Below are positions 24,624-37,487 of a stretch of 64,000 nt of DNA, one piece after another. Both the position numbers and the translations under genes were made by a program. The DNA comes from Paramecium sonneborni. Lineage: Eukaryota; Ciliophora; Oligohymenophorea; Peniculida; Parameciidae. Numbering within the stretch: the first letter of the stretch is position 1; each line of letters begins with the position of its first letter. Below the pieces are notes generated by a model, which was not told where the DNA came from, ran no database searches, and saw only the letters and a program-made list of their open reading frames with translations. Location of the stretch: contig CAJJDN010000030.1 of NCBI GenBank assembly GCA_905182985.1, forward strand, positions 30,682 to 94,681, read 5' to 3'.

Positions 24624-25412
24624 TAGTTTAAGCACTTTATTATGCATTTTTTAGAGAATCAGCTCCAAATCTTAATAATTTATTAGCTACTTTATTTGTG
24701 ATCTCATTAGTCATTTATTTATAAGGGTTCAGAGTTGAAGTTCCATTAGCCAGTTAAAAAATTAGAGGATTAGTATCATCACATGGAATTAAATTATTTT
24801 ACACTTCAAATATTCCTATGATTATTCAGAGTACTCTTGTTTAAAATGTTTATTTCTTATCATAATTACTTTATAGAAGATTTAAAACTAATTTCTTTGT
24901 TAAATTATTAGGTACATGGTAAGAGGCAGAATTTGGAGGTTAATCTGTACCTATTGGAGGTTTAGCTTATTATATGTCACCATTAAGAGATGTTAAAGAT
25001 ATTATTAATGATCCTATTCATGCTATTGTTTATGTTTTATTTGTTGTTTTTATGTGTGGATTCTTTGCTAAATTTTGGATTCAAATTTCAGGTGAAAGTG
25101 CAAAAGATGTTGCTAGAAAATTCAAAGATGAATAAGTATCTATTATATTTTTATTCTAGATTAAAATTAAAGGTTTAAGAGAAGAATCTATGGTTAAATA
25201 TTTATCTGGTTATATTCCAGTTGCAGCTTTTTGTGGAGGAGTTTGTATAGGATTATTGACTATTGTTGCTGATATTTTAGGAGCTATTGGATCAGGTAAT
25301 ATTTTTTATAATATTTTTCTAAGGAACTGGAATCTTGCTGGCCGTTACAATTATTTATGGATATTTTGAAACTTTTCATAAGGAAAAATATGATAATCAA
25401 TCCATATTTTGA
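24624..25412 (+). pseudogene. 5'-truncated second copy of Sec61 alpha
   Basis: Repeats the Sec61 alpha coding sequence from 23468 to the stop, including introns 4 and 5 and the same end. It lacks the first half of the gene and starts exactly at the N run. The few differences are mostly silent (for example T for C in GCTAC[CT]TTA). Most likely the end of an overlapping contig that was not merged, not a second gene. Confidence 0.85.
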
Positions 25413-25764
25413 TCAATGCCATTTTATCTATATATATGTATAATAATAAACACATAGTATTTTATTTTAATATCGCTATTTATATAATCATTTATTAATT
25501 AATAATTATACACAATTATTAGTCTTTATTATATATGATTCATTCACATTTATTTATAGATTCTAAAATGTTCAAAAAATATATTTATGTTATAAATATG
25601 TCAAAAATTCAGATTTCTCGAATCAGTGTTATTTATACATGATTACTTACTGATTAATTATTATTATATAAATAATAAATGCTTCTATGTAAATTTCATA
25701 TCATTTGCATTTTATAATATGGATTTATTAATATTCCATTTTGTTTATTTCTATCATTATTTTA
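24624..25764 (+). repeat. Second copy of the 1,141-bp tandem duplicate
   Basis: Same sequence as 23468-24608, offset 1,156 bp. After 25764 the sequence becomes unique again. Confidence 0.9.
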
Positions 25765-25982
25765 GTTATTCTGAAACTCAAACAAATTTAATGAAAAACT
25801 GACATGAAATTTGAAAATATTTTAGGTTTGTATAACACAAATTAATTTAAATCAATATTATCATAGCTTTATTTAAATTAGTTATTGTTCTATTACACAA
25901 TAGAAGTCTGACTTTAAAAAAGTTAATTTTGAATGATAAGTTGTGTGTGTGTTATAATTTTATATTATTTATATTTCCAAAT
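25765..25982. other. Leader of the giant membrane protein gene
   Basis: Short unique AT-rich stretch with a TGTGTGTGT run near 25945. No gene seen. Confidence 0.4.
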
Positions 25983-28900
25983 ATGAAATGGGAATACTTT
26001 AAGTAATATCAAGGATTGATAATTCAAACCAACTTGTCTCCTACTATAAATAATTTCAGCTATGCGAAATTGCAAATTGCAGTATATTTTCTGTAATTGT
26101 CATATTTTTTAATTGATGATTCAAATGAGCAGGTTTTTAGCCTAATAAAATCATTCACAAAAATATGCTTAATTTCTCCATACTTTATGAATAATGACGC
26201 TGTTAACATTTTAATAGGTATAGCTATAACCTTACTTAATTGTTTTCCTTATATCATAATAACTTATCGTTTCATAATGAAAAGTCATAATAGCGTAGAC
26301 AGTATCTCAAAGAGTGTTTTAGATGTATTCATTTATTATCCTATTTTAGTTAACTACAATATTAATAAATAACTATTTTCTAAACTTCACTTGGTTATTT
26401 TATGTATCGCAACTTTACTATATTTGCTGGAACTTATTAAATGCAACTGACCCATTCTTATTGCTGTTATCAGTTTTTAATTTATTGATTGCAATGGGTA
26501 GTTTATTATTTTCAAATATCTATTTTTTAAATTATGAATTCTTTTAGTAAAGCTTACGAAAATACTTTAATTACAATAATATAATAGCTTAATTGATTTT
26601 AATTCCTTTAGTTTTTATATCCATTAGAACATAGTTTATTTTTGTTTTACTTTCAAAAATAATCTTTGGATTGTTCATTTGTATGTTAATTGGAGAAGCA
26701 ATCATCTAATATCCTTTCGGGTATTTATATAATTCTAATCATAATAGATTTTCAGCTTATGCTAAAATATATAATTAAGGATTAACAATATTTACAGTTG
26801 TATATACGATAACCACTATTTCAAAAGCATTTTCAATTACTTCATATTAATGCATTGTTATATTTTTAATTTTACTACCTGTTTCCTAACATTTAACAAG
26901 TGCTTTAGTAGAAATGAAGAGATAAAATGTTTATTAGACAATATCTAAATAAAATCAATATTTTGAATTGTTATACATAGAAAATATGTTTGAATTGAAT
27001 AATGAAGCTTAGAAATGTAAGTAGAAAGAAATAGAATACATAACTAAATTTTGTATGCATTACTCTCATTGCAGACTCAATAAATGTTAATGTAAGAAAA
27101 TTGGATTTGAAAAAATTATTAAACTTGACCAAACTGTAATTTTTGTTTCATGCTTGTTTAAAAGAAGTTTTGATAAACACAAGATTACTTTATAAAAAAG
27201 AATTGGAGTAATTGAAGTTTTATCTTTGAAATTCTTAACTTTCATAAATAAATTTAAAAGAAATGGACCTAAAACTTATTAAGAACTAAAAGTACTTTTT
27301 TAAAAATAAAGAGAATATTCATTCTATTTTATTTAAATGTGTTTATTTTTATAATTCATAATATAAGCATAAATGTAAAAAGATGAAGATTATAACATAA
27401 ATTCTGAATCACGAAGCAGAATTTCAAATGTTAAGTTGTAGGTGAGTAAAAGTGAAAGAAGTATTGTATAGAATCTCTATTAAATGGAATAAGTTAAATA
27501 AAATATGCTTCCATTATTAATTTAAGTAATAAATATTGAATAATAATAGATTTGTCAATTTAAATCTGGGTTTTGGAAATAGATTTAAGAGGGAAAGATA
27601 GCAACATTTATAGAAATAGAAAAATAATTACAGTAACTTTAAATATTACAATCATAAATAACTTAAGAATATAACAAGTATAGATCAATATTTTTTGTTA
27701 ATGGAAGAACATATAATGTTTAATTCTTAAAATTTGATGCTTTGATATAATTAATTTTATATAATAATGCAAGAGCATATTATGAGATGGAAAAAGGTAA
27801 AAATTTTATAAAACCTATTTAGATTGTAAGGAAATATTGGCATATGAAAGGAGTATGAGTACTTTTGAAATTACAAATATCAATTTTTTTAAAGGAGATG
27901 CTATATCAGTTAAGGTTTGTATAGCATTTGGTCCAAATATAGGAAAAGTTAGGAATAAGGTCATTTCACCTTTGATTCCTAGATTTTTTGGATTTCCAGA
28001 TATGGCCTCTTTTATAGATTATACAAAAGGAAATATTAATCCTTTGATGCCTAATTGGCTTTTGGGAGTGCATGATGAAATGATGTAAAATTATATAAGA
28101 AGAGGATCAACATAAAGAATCGGAAAATATTTTTAAACATTTGCAAAATTATGTGATTAAACATTAATTAGATGTTAAGTTTATTTAGCTCATAATTTCA
28201 GTCCAGATTTAGAAGCAGATTTTTCTATGATTGGATGTTTAAAAAGATTAGAACAAGATGAAATAGATATTAAGGATGATTCTAAAAGATTGCGAAATTT
28301 AATATTTAAAGGATAGTAACATGTGCTATTTGATATTTATGGAAATTTGATGGGAATTACTTAAGGGTTGTATAAAATGATAGATCGTATGCAAAGAAAG
28401 CTTAAAGATAATATTAAATAAGATGAAGCAAAAGAGAAATCATCAGAGAATGATGATTCTTCTGCAGATTCAGATTCTGAAGTGTATTTATAAACATAAT
28501 TAATATTAGTTTTGATGTCTATGAAATTAAATGGTCAAATTAACCTATAACGATAGAAGACTTTTATATAAAAGTTTTAATTTGGATGTTGTTTCCTTTT
28601 ATAACTGCTGAAATTGAATAAACAGGAATTGAATTTCTGATGAATGGTTAAAATCCTCCAAAAGGTAAATATCCAAATCAAATTGATCTTGAAAGTAGTA
28701 ACACTGTAGTTTCTAATAAGGAAACATATATGTTTGTTCCTGAAGATATCAATTTATTTGTTCAATAATATAACAAAGTATTGGGGAAAATAAATGAAGA
28801 TGAGAAAATTTAGACTTCTAATTTCTCTCTTAGCGGAAAAAGATAATAATATATAGAAGCAGAAACTTTAAGTGCTAAATAATAAGTTACAGTATTTAAT

Positions 28901-31714
28901 GAAAAGTTATGTTCCTTTTTTTTTGAAGAATTTCTTAGAAAACATTAATAAATGGTTTTAGGCAATTTCTCAAGGTAAGAGATGAGAGTTTCTAATCTTA
29001 ATTAAATGTCGACTAACATCTAACATTCTGATAAAGTAGATTCATCTTCTGAAAGTGAAGGACAATTAAAAACTAGAGCTGAATAAATGTATTATGATAA
29101 ATTTTAGAATTATATTTAAAGGATTACTACTTAAGATTTTAATCCGATTCCTGTTATCTATTCTATTAATTATGAAGAATTTAGGTATAAAAAAAATGAA
29201 ATAGAAAATAAAGTTTAAATGTTTGTTATTGAATTAACAGTTAATGAATAACAATTGGCAAGTATGGAAAAAGGATATCGTAAATAATTAAGAGATACAT
29301 TAAAGTAAATGTAGGCTTAAATGAAATAGGAGAAAAGTGGAAATTTAAATAGAGGATCTACTAATGTAAAATAATCTTAAGTTTAAACACAATTTGAAAT
29401 GAGATCTGAAGATTCTATGAGTCTCTAAGGTAATTTCAGTGAAAAAGTAGAACAAGATGATCAAATATCTCTATATCAATTTTTAAGTCATCCATCTAAA
29501 TTAGAAGAATAATGTTTAAGTGAACAAAATATTCTCACTGATCAATGTATTATTACTTCTGCTAAAGATGAATAAAATAAGTTATTACTAACTAATAGAA
29601 AAAGTCTCTAATTATTAGAATATGGTATCTAAAGTGCTAAAAGTAATGGAACTGAAAATCAATTTGAATCTCATTTTAAATAACATTAATTTGATCTTCT
29701 TAAAGCATCAGAAAAAGAAGCTGCAAATAAAGTTGTTTTAAGATTATCATAAAAAACTAAATAATAAAAATTTTTTAATGAATTAGAACAAAAAGTTATT
29801 TAAAGCAATCACGATAAAGAGAGAGAAAAAGTTGAAAATGAGGACTCTTACCTTATTCAACTTATAAATTTTGATGAAAATTATAAAGCCATCAATTAAA
29901 AAATTAGCGAATTTTAATATCCTAATTCGTATAAATTTTAAAATTATATTCTATTTGCTACTATACTCTTAGTCATAGCTTATATTTTATTAGTTTCAAT
30001 TGCTGTTTGGAATTAATATGATTATAGAGACTGCATGAATTTGATATAAATATTACTTAAATTTCAAAAAACTTATTCTCTTATCACACATGGATTATTT
30101 CGTATTTAATATTCACATGATTTTAATGTTTCAAATTTTGATTAATTACACATATTCTATGATAAATAAATATTTTCAGAAGTTGATTAATTGATTAATT
30201 TTAGTAATACAGAAAAAAATAGAATCAATGAAATATAAATATCCCTTTAAATATTTTATGATATTGACAATAGTACTAAAACAGATTTATCAATAACAGA
30301 AACTATTTAAAAATCCTTAGCACAGTTTTATAAAATTGTTGAAAATAAATTTGCTGCTGAATATGAATTACAAACTCAACTTATTTAGTCAAGTGTAGCA
30401 AATTTAAAAGAAATTGGTTAACTTCCCTAATTGGCTTTTGATTCATGCTATGAAAATAAAATTGATAAAGAAAGATATTATTAATAGTTATTAATAATAT
30501 TTATGGTAATTATATTTCTATTAGTGTTAATTTTATAATCTTCATAGATTCCCATGATTTCAACTTTAGGGAAATATAAAAAAAAATTGTATATGGCATT
30601 ATTAGATATTAATTAACTTTAATTTGCACAAGAATAAGAATCATTTGAAGCACTTGCAGCTACTCTTAAAAAATCAGTTTATGATTGGATGATGATTGAT
30701 TTTATTGTTGAAGGTAAAATATTTGATTTAGAAAAATTTATTTTAAATGGACTTTATTCTGAAAACCCTTCTACTAATTATATAGATAATTAAAATAGAA
30801 CAAAATAAGAAAAAAATAAATTAATCAAAAAATTAAAATCTTCTAATATTTAATAAATTAGATACATTGTTTTATTAATTATTGACTTAGTAGTCATAAT
30901 GTCATATTTCTTAGTGATATTTTTAATAATCTTTATTTTGACTGATTAATTATTATAAGGATTGTAATTACTCTTTAAATATTAAACTTTATAATCATCA
31001 TTTATTAATGTTTTAAATAATGCTGATCTAGTTGCATACAAAACTTTAACTAATTCATCCTTATATTATAATATTCTCTCTCAAAAAGAATTTGAGAATT
31101 ACACTACTGTTCTATAAGGAACTGAGTAAGATTTCTTTCTTCAGTATGATAATAATATCATTGGTTCATTAACAGATGAAAAAATTAACTTTAAAATAGA
31201 ATTTATGAATGAATAATCAATATGTGATACTTAGAATGCCTTAGATTGTCAATCAACTTTAGTTGGAATATATAACCAATAAATTTTGGCATTCTATTAG
31301 CAAGGGTTAAAATCATTAATTGTTTAAGTTTACAAAATTATACAACAGTATCCATAATTTTATTAAGGAGATTATGCCAATAATAGTTTAGAAGATTTTG
31401 TTAATTTTGTAGAAACCTCTGAACATATTGCTTATTTAGATTATGGAACCGATCTTATTATTACAGCCTATTCTTCAATAGTTGATATGGCATAATAACA
31501 ATTTGAAATTTAAATATCAAAATATCAGCAAACTTTAATTATTTTTATATTAAGTATAGGATTCATAGGACTTATTATTAAGGGCTTTTTGGGAAGAATG
31601 TTAATGAGAATGTAGAAATAATCAATTGATACTTGTCAAGCATCATTATTATTATTATCACCAAGGAGGTACACATAAAAATCTATTGCTAAATTAATAA
31701 CATAAATAATTTGA
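25983..31714 (+). CDS. Giant multi-pass membrane protein, PAS-like/TmcB-like ciliate family
   Basis: 1,884 residues with three introns (26325-26349, 27797-27822, 28484-28509); the exon sum is an exact multiple of three. The N-terminal ~330 residues hold several membrane spans (ILIGIAITLLNCFPYIIITY, DPFLLLLSVFNLLIAMGSLL). A cytoplasmic His/Cys pattern HYSHCRLNKCKCKK follows, then a long soluble part with a PAS-like stretch (RSMSTFEITNINFFKGDAIS... PNWLLGVHDEM). The C-terminal third has four more spans near residues 1294, 1475, 1597 and 1824 separated by extracellular-type loops. This layout is typical of the large ciliate TmcB/PAS family. A signalling or channel-like role is inferred only. A paralogue lies at 57-61 kb. 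Confidence 0.75.
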
Positions 31715-32157
31715 TTTTTCTTATTATAAAATATTTTTAAAGCAACTTAAATAAATTCAAAAATCAAAATTATAATTTATTAAAAGGTCTTCTTATTTAA
31801 TCCTTACAATATTAAGATGCACCAGATTTTGTTTATTCATATAAAATGGGCATGATTTCCTAAAAGTCATTTTACAAGGGAACTTTAAAAAAATTAATTA
31901 TTTAAATATTCTATTATTATTTAGTCACAAAAGCTAAAATTTATCCTTTTCTTTCATTTTTTCTGATTTATTTTTATTTCCTCATATTTTAAAAAAAATC
32001 ATTAAATTTTTATCTTCCATAAATATTAACAAAATTTTTACTGATAAATTAAAAATACATAATATATTTTGAATTTTGATGCCAAATTTCAAATTGTTAT
32101 TAAATTTTAAGATCTTTATTTATTATGAATTGTTAACAATTAAAATCATAATGTTTT
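31715..32157. other. Intergenic region between convergent genes
   Basis: AT-rich, no supportable gene. It holds the 3' ends of the giant membrane gene (plus) and the next gene (minus). Confidence 0.4.
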
Positions 32158-33827
32158 TCAAAAATTTACTTTAAAAACTATCTATAAACTCTATATCTAA
32201 GTATAAAGTTATAAATAGACTCTTTTATTAATTATAGTTATCTAGTAGTATGATGTATTTTTTATTTAAAATTCCATAATAAGGATCTTTAATGAAATAT
32301 AGGTTAAATGATATTAATATTTTAGATTCTAACTTTCTTTTTTATCTATTTAGCAAACATTTATAGGCAACTTAAATTATATAATTATATTTTACAATTT
32401 AACATCTAGATGGACTCTTCCAAATATATTATGGCCTTTCATTTTGCATATATTTTTTTTAGCTCTATAATAGATTGTTTTCATTTTAATTTATATAATT
32501 TAAACATGAAGAATAATTTTATGTTAATGTTTGAGCTTTTCATGTATTACACTAATCAATTATAAATATGAAATTAATCTTAACATTTCAAATTAGATCT
32601 CTGATTTTAAATAACCATTTTAATCCATATCTTTTTATTATTTTAATTTCTTCATTAGAAGAGTAATTTCTTTTGAGAAATAATTAATTTGTCTTTAACC
32701 TTAAGCATTGATTTCTATTTGTTTTTTCTTATTCAAAACTTCATGAAATTTTTTTTACTGTAAAGTTTTGTATAATTATTTCTAAGATTTGTAACATTCA
32801 TCATTCTAGATTGTTACATTTAAGATATTTTCCTAAACTAAATTTCTTCCTTTTGATAATTGAAGCATTTGCTTTTTCCTTTTTTACACAATTTATGATG
32901 CAGTTAAGTCACATATAATTACATCTGATTTGATTTGTTATTTAGGAATAGGGCTTTTAGAAATAGTTTAAATTCCCATAGTAGATCCAAAGTTTAATTA
33001 AATCTTGATGGTAGTGTCTAAATCACAAACTAAGGAAATAAAGATAAAATTTTATCTAAATAATTTATAGTCTTTGCTTTTATATTTCCAAGTTTTGACT
33101 TAGAAAATTTATTCACAAGAGAATTTAGATGGGAATGGATTGGTTGTAGATAAAAATATCTTAAATTTAGTTGATTCAGTTTAGGTCATTGTAAAAGTTA
33201 AAGGTACTGCTTCACCTTAACATCTAATTTTATAATAATAAAATTCCAATTATCTTAATTTTTATACATTTGTAACATCTTATTTAAGTTCAATAGGATG
33301 CTAGAATGATAATATATAGTTTTTACATTTTCAAATTTATAATCAATCCAAACTTCACCATCATTCAAATTTTGCTATTATTTTTGAGCCTCTTAATTTG
33401 CTAGTTAGATTTTATAGGCTTTGCTTCTGAGAATAAATTATATCTATAATACTCAATTACTGAAATTGTGTTGATATTTTTTTCATAATCTGGCATCATG
33501 ATCTAAGTGATATATGAAAATTATTAGAAAGCCTTATAATTTTTTTATGGATCAACATAATTTGTAGTTGCTCTTCTATGTGTTTGTTATAAATCACCTT
33601 CTGATTCTTAAGACTATACAGAAAGTGATTTTTCTCTTTAATTAGATATATGAAAAGTAGCAGCATGACTTTATCTATACAAATCTCTATAAAATTGAAT
33701 TTAATAATTACACTGAATTATGAATTGAAGTAGATAATCTTTAACCATTATTATTCTTATCATAATTCTATATTTGAGCATCTTGCAGGTAGGTTCTTTT
33801 TCGCAACCTATTCTAAATTTTATTCAT
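32158..33827 (-). CDS. Hypothetical ciliate protein
   Basis: 530 residues, three introns (33687-33711, 33427-33452, 33301-33326); the exon sum is a multiple of three. The N-terminal ~100 residues are basic and Gln-rich. A central part with alternating hydrophobic residues (EAVPLTFTMTQTESTKFKIF, NFIFISLVCDLDTTIKIQLN) looks like a beta-sandwich, perhaps C2-like, but no signature is certain. A coiled-coil segment (about residues 300-385) follows. The final ~120 residues from near 32520 are less convincing and could be read-through of an unseen intron. Confidence 0.6.
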
Positions 33828-34013
33828 TATTTATTTATTATAAATATTGAATCTATCTAAGCTCTTTCTCTTTTTTAATTTTTAATATCAATTTCTGTAA
33901 GATTTATAATCCTTTATTTAAGATATCCTTTAATTTCTAGAAAAATAAGTTGTTTAATTGTTTTTTTAATACTTTTTAATCATAAGTCACCTATTCGTTA
34001 ATTATAATAAAAA

Positions 34014-35060
34014 ATGAATTCAGGCCCAATTAATTATACAAGAACAATGAAACCAGTTGTTCCAACTTATTATCCATCAGAAATTCGTTAGCAATCTGTT
34101 GGTAAGGAAAATCGAGCACCTATCAAACATAACTCATGTAGTTAAATTAGATTTGTTAATGTAAATAAATAAAATTATCTAATTAGAATTTACCTTCAGC
34201 AAAAACATAGGACAGCTTTGAATCATAAAAGCCTTAAGAATAACTCTTTGATAAATTAAAATTATAAGTAATCTAATTGTAATATGAATAAAATACTTTA
34301 AACGAACAATTTCAAATTTAAATTAAATCACTAAATGATCGAATGAATTCTAATGAATAAAGTGTTAAATCATTGTATGATTCTGGAATCGGATAATTAA
34401 ATAATGATGTTCAATTAAAAGACAAAATTAAGCAATTAGAATTGAAAATAGGAGAAATTTAATTATTACTCATTAATTAAGAATAGAAAGTATTATCATG
34501 GACCTAATCTACAATGGAAAAACTCAAAAAAAATATTCTTGAAGCTACGAATAAAACAGAAATTAAAATTTAAACCTAATTAGATAAAATTACGCAAAAT
34601 ATAAAAAATTTACAATTATCTTAAAATTCTACAACTTAAACAAATTGTATTAGTTAAGATTTGAAAAGATTTTAATAATTCAATGAGGAAGTTTCATCTT
34701 ATCTAAGTTAAACTGTAACTTCAAATAGTATTAATATTATTGAATAAATGGTTGCTGATATTAAACCAGATATGACTCCAATTAATACTGCAAGTCCATT
34801 AAAATAAGAAATTACTAATAAATGTAAATAATATAAATATTATCAAAGATAAATGTTAGATGTCTGCTATTTCAGAAAAGACCCTTGATGATTCTAGGAG
34901 TGATTATTAATAGATTCAATAATATGAATTGGATGGAAATGGATATTTAATATCAAATGGTTGTTATGTCTTAGATTAAAATGGAAAGAGATATTAATTA
35001 AGTTAAGAACAAATCAATTATTTAAAATCTATTAATGTTATTGAAGAAATAAATTCATGA
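34014..35060 (+). CDS. Coiled-coil protein
   Basis: 331 residues with introns at 34161-34186 (26 nt) and 34824-34848 (25 nt). The N-terminus is Pro/Asn-rich (MNSGPINYTRTMKPVVPTYY). Residues about 70-235 are coiled coil (LKDKIKQLELKIGEIQLLL). The C-terminal 70 residues contain YELDGNGYLISNGCYVLDQN, a repeated Tyr-Leu-x-Asp-x-Asn-Gly pattern that could be a small beta hairpin. No family assigned. Confidence 0.7.
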
Positions 35061-35128
35061 AAATACTTATTAAAACTTTATGATAATTTTATTTATTTAA
35101 ATATTAATTGTAATATTTATCGAAGTAA

Positions 35129-35695
35129 TCAATAAACTAAGTCAATACCTAAATTTAATTCACAAGTAACATGTCCTATTTACAAACAATTTAAACATTA
35201 GATTTAATCATAGTTTTTTATAGAGGATAATATAGGTCTGTAATTTACTTATATTTTAGTTCTACATTCTGCTTTCCTATGTCCTTTTAGATGACATTTA
35301 AAGCAAGCCAATTATTTACAATGATGTGAATAATGATCATCTTTTAAACAAAAGATACAGAATTCTTGATTTTAAGAAATGCACTATTTTTATACATGTC
35401 CTGTTTTCTTACATAGATAACAAAAACTAAATAAATCTCCTTAAAAATATCTTGTTTAAGTATTTAGAAGTAAAGACTTTGCAATGCTAAACTTAAATTG
35501 ATCATTCTCATCATCTTAAATTTTTTCATTCTTTATTGATAATCTTTCTAGCTTTTAAATTAGGTATTCATCACAAACTTTTTCCACTTTATGATTTTTT
35601 TCATATATTATAAGCTGCTGATCACTTGATAAAGATCTGAAATGTGGTAACCTTTTACTTCCTATTAATACGTAAGGTGGTATTTCTTCTTTCAT
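35129..35695 (-). CDS. CCHC zinc-knuckle protein
   Basis: 188 residues, no intron. Three complete CCHC knuckles are visible: CYLCKKTGHVQKQC, CIFCLKDDHYSHHC and CFKCHLKGHRKAEC (C-x2-C-x4-H-x4-C). A fourth (CLNCLQIGHVTCELN) has the first Cys pair and His, but the last Cys comes one residue early. Serial knuckles of this type occur in Air1/Air2 of the TRAMP RNA-surveillance complex and other RNA-binding proteins. The N-terminal ~90 residues are helical and unassigned. The protein stops soon after the fourth knuckle, so the C-terminus may be shortened. Confidence 0.8.
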
Positions 35696-35947
35696 TTTTA
35701 CTAAACAATTTAGTTTAATTAATTTTATTATTTTTCAAAAATAATATTTTTAATTTTTTTTTTCATCAACAAAGGCAAAATGTTCAAATATATATATAAA
35801 CTTATCATAGGAAATATTGAAATGATAATTTAAAAATGATTCGAATATTTAAAAAATCTTTTTATAAACAAAATCTATTTAAATTTTGTATCTTTATAAA
35901 ATAAAATTTATGAGATTTGGTAAAATAAAAAATACATAAATTAATAA

Positions 35948-36363
35948 ATGAAAAGAACAATCAAGAATTGTGAAAATTATGCCGAAATTGATGATTCTAG
36001 TAATTAGGAGTAATTTGCCAAATTCGAAGCTGGAATGTTATTTTAAGCTGCTTAAAATCCAGAAAAAATTTTTAAAAAAGCTGTCAGATAGGGATGTGAA
36101 GAGGTTGCGTAAGATTTTATAAAAAAAGAGTTTTTCAATCAAGATAAGAATTAGGTTAAGTTTATACTATTATACATTTTTAGACTGAAAAAAAAATAGA
36201 AAATAAAAAAAACTCTGATTAAGAGAGAGAGAATTAGGAGTTTGCAAACTTTCTTTCAAATACTTATCATGAATATTTGACGAAAAAATCAAATCATTCA
36301 AATGATTACAATCATTAAGATCATTCAAGCTCTTTTTGGGATCATGTAAGCCATCTATTTTGA
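35948..36363 (+). CDS. Small basic/acidic hypothetical protein
   Basis: 128 residues with a 29-nt intron at 36155-36183 (GTTAAG...TTTAG). No hydrophobic core: Lys/Glu/Asn/Gln-rich first half, His/Ser/Asn-rich end (NHSNDYNHQDHSSSFWDHV). It may end earlier or later because another GT lies just before the stop. Unknown function. Confidence 0.5.
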
Positions 36364-36569
36364 TTTTAATTATCTTTTTATAAGAAAAATAAAATTCCCT
36401 TCTAAAAAATTATAAATAGATTAAACTATTTAGATCATGAAAAATTAACATTCATATTCAAAAATTAATGGGAATGATTCTAAAATATTATATTAGCAAA
36501 AAATTTATATGAAAATAATAAAGTATTTTTATTATAGTAAATATTAATTAATTTTTTAAAAGAACAAAT

Positions 36570-36988
36570 ATGTTTCAAGCTCAGATTAATTTAAAATCCT
36601 TTAAAGAATAGCATAGTTTAGAGGAGAGACAGATAAAATGTTAATAAAAATTAACTCAACATCCTGATATGATTCCTGTAATTTTGGAGAAACATCCTAG
36701 ATCAAAAATGCCACAATTAAACAAATCATTGTATAAGAATTGTTTATCATTTTGATATTTAGTTACAAAAGGCTTTCGTATGATTTAGTTCAGAGATACA
36801 CTAAAAAACACTTTATAAATATCTTCAAAACAATCATTATATTTTCATATTGGTAATCAGCTACTTCCTGAAGGTTTATTAAAAATCTATTAATAGATGT
36901 TAAATTGAATGATATTTATGAAAAGAAAAAAGATCCAGAGGATGGTTTTTTATACATCACTTATTCAGACTTAGAAGTTTTCGGTTGA
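36570..36988 (+). CDS. ATG8/GABARAP-like ubiquitin-fold protein
   Basis: 124 residues, introns at 36742-36762 (21 nt, removes an in-frame TGA) and 36874-36896 (23 nt). Features match ATG8: SFKEQHSLEERQIKCQQ (like F..R..E...), PDMIPVILEKHPRSKMPQL (like P.R.PVI.EK....), a QF...R stretch, LYFHIGNQLLPED and the closing EDGFLYITYSDLEVFG. ATG8 is conjugated to phosphatidylethanolamine on autophagosomes through its C-terminal glycine. Here the stop codon directly follows that glycine, so no ATG4 trimming would be needed. The family is divergent from animal GABARAP but the ends are clear. Confidence 0.9.
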
Positions 36989-37487
36989 TAATTTTATGTA
37001 TTTAATATAAATCCCTGATATTCATCTACAAATTAATTTAATTAATTTTTCATAATAAATACTTGATTTTCAAATTAATCTCTTTTCTATCATTAATTAA
37101 GCAAATTAAAAGATTTAGAAATTACAGATTTAATGTTTAACAAGTATGTTTAAGAAAAATTTTCTACATATATAACAATAAATTTAGTGAAGAAATTCTC
37201 GAAATTTTAGTCTATATAAAATAAACTATTTTATAATAACTATTGAAGATATAGAATTATAAAAATCATTTATAGTAAAATATATATTGTAAAAACATTA
37301 AAAATGATTATACTATGTTGTTTGTATATGATATTTTAAAAAATGGCTCAAATTGACAAGTTAGGTACTTTAATAAATAGTTTATTGCTTAATTTATATA
37401 AAATAAATTATATTTTGAATATACAATGTATAATTTATTTTTGTTTGTTGAATAGAGAAATAATAATAATATTATTTTTCAATTAAA
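36989..37487. other. Intergenic region
   Basis: AT-rich, no gene I can support. Confidence 0.4.

Noticed and set aside
24624..25412. A genuine second Sec61 alpha gene
   Set aside because: It lacks the first half, begins exactly at an N run and is almost identical, noncoding flank included, to the copy before the gap.
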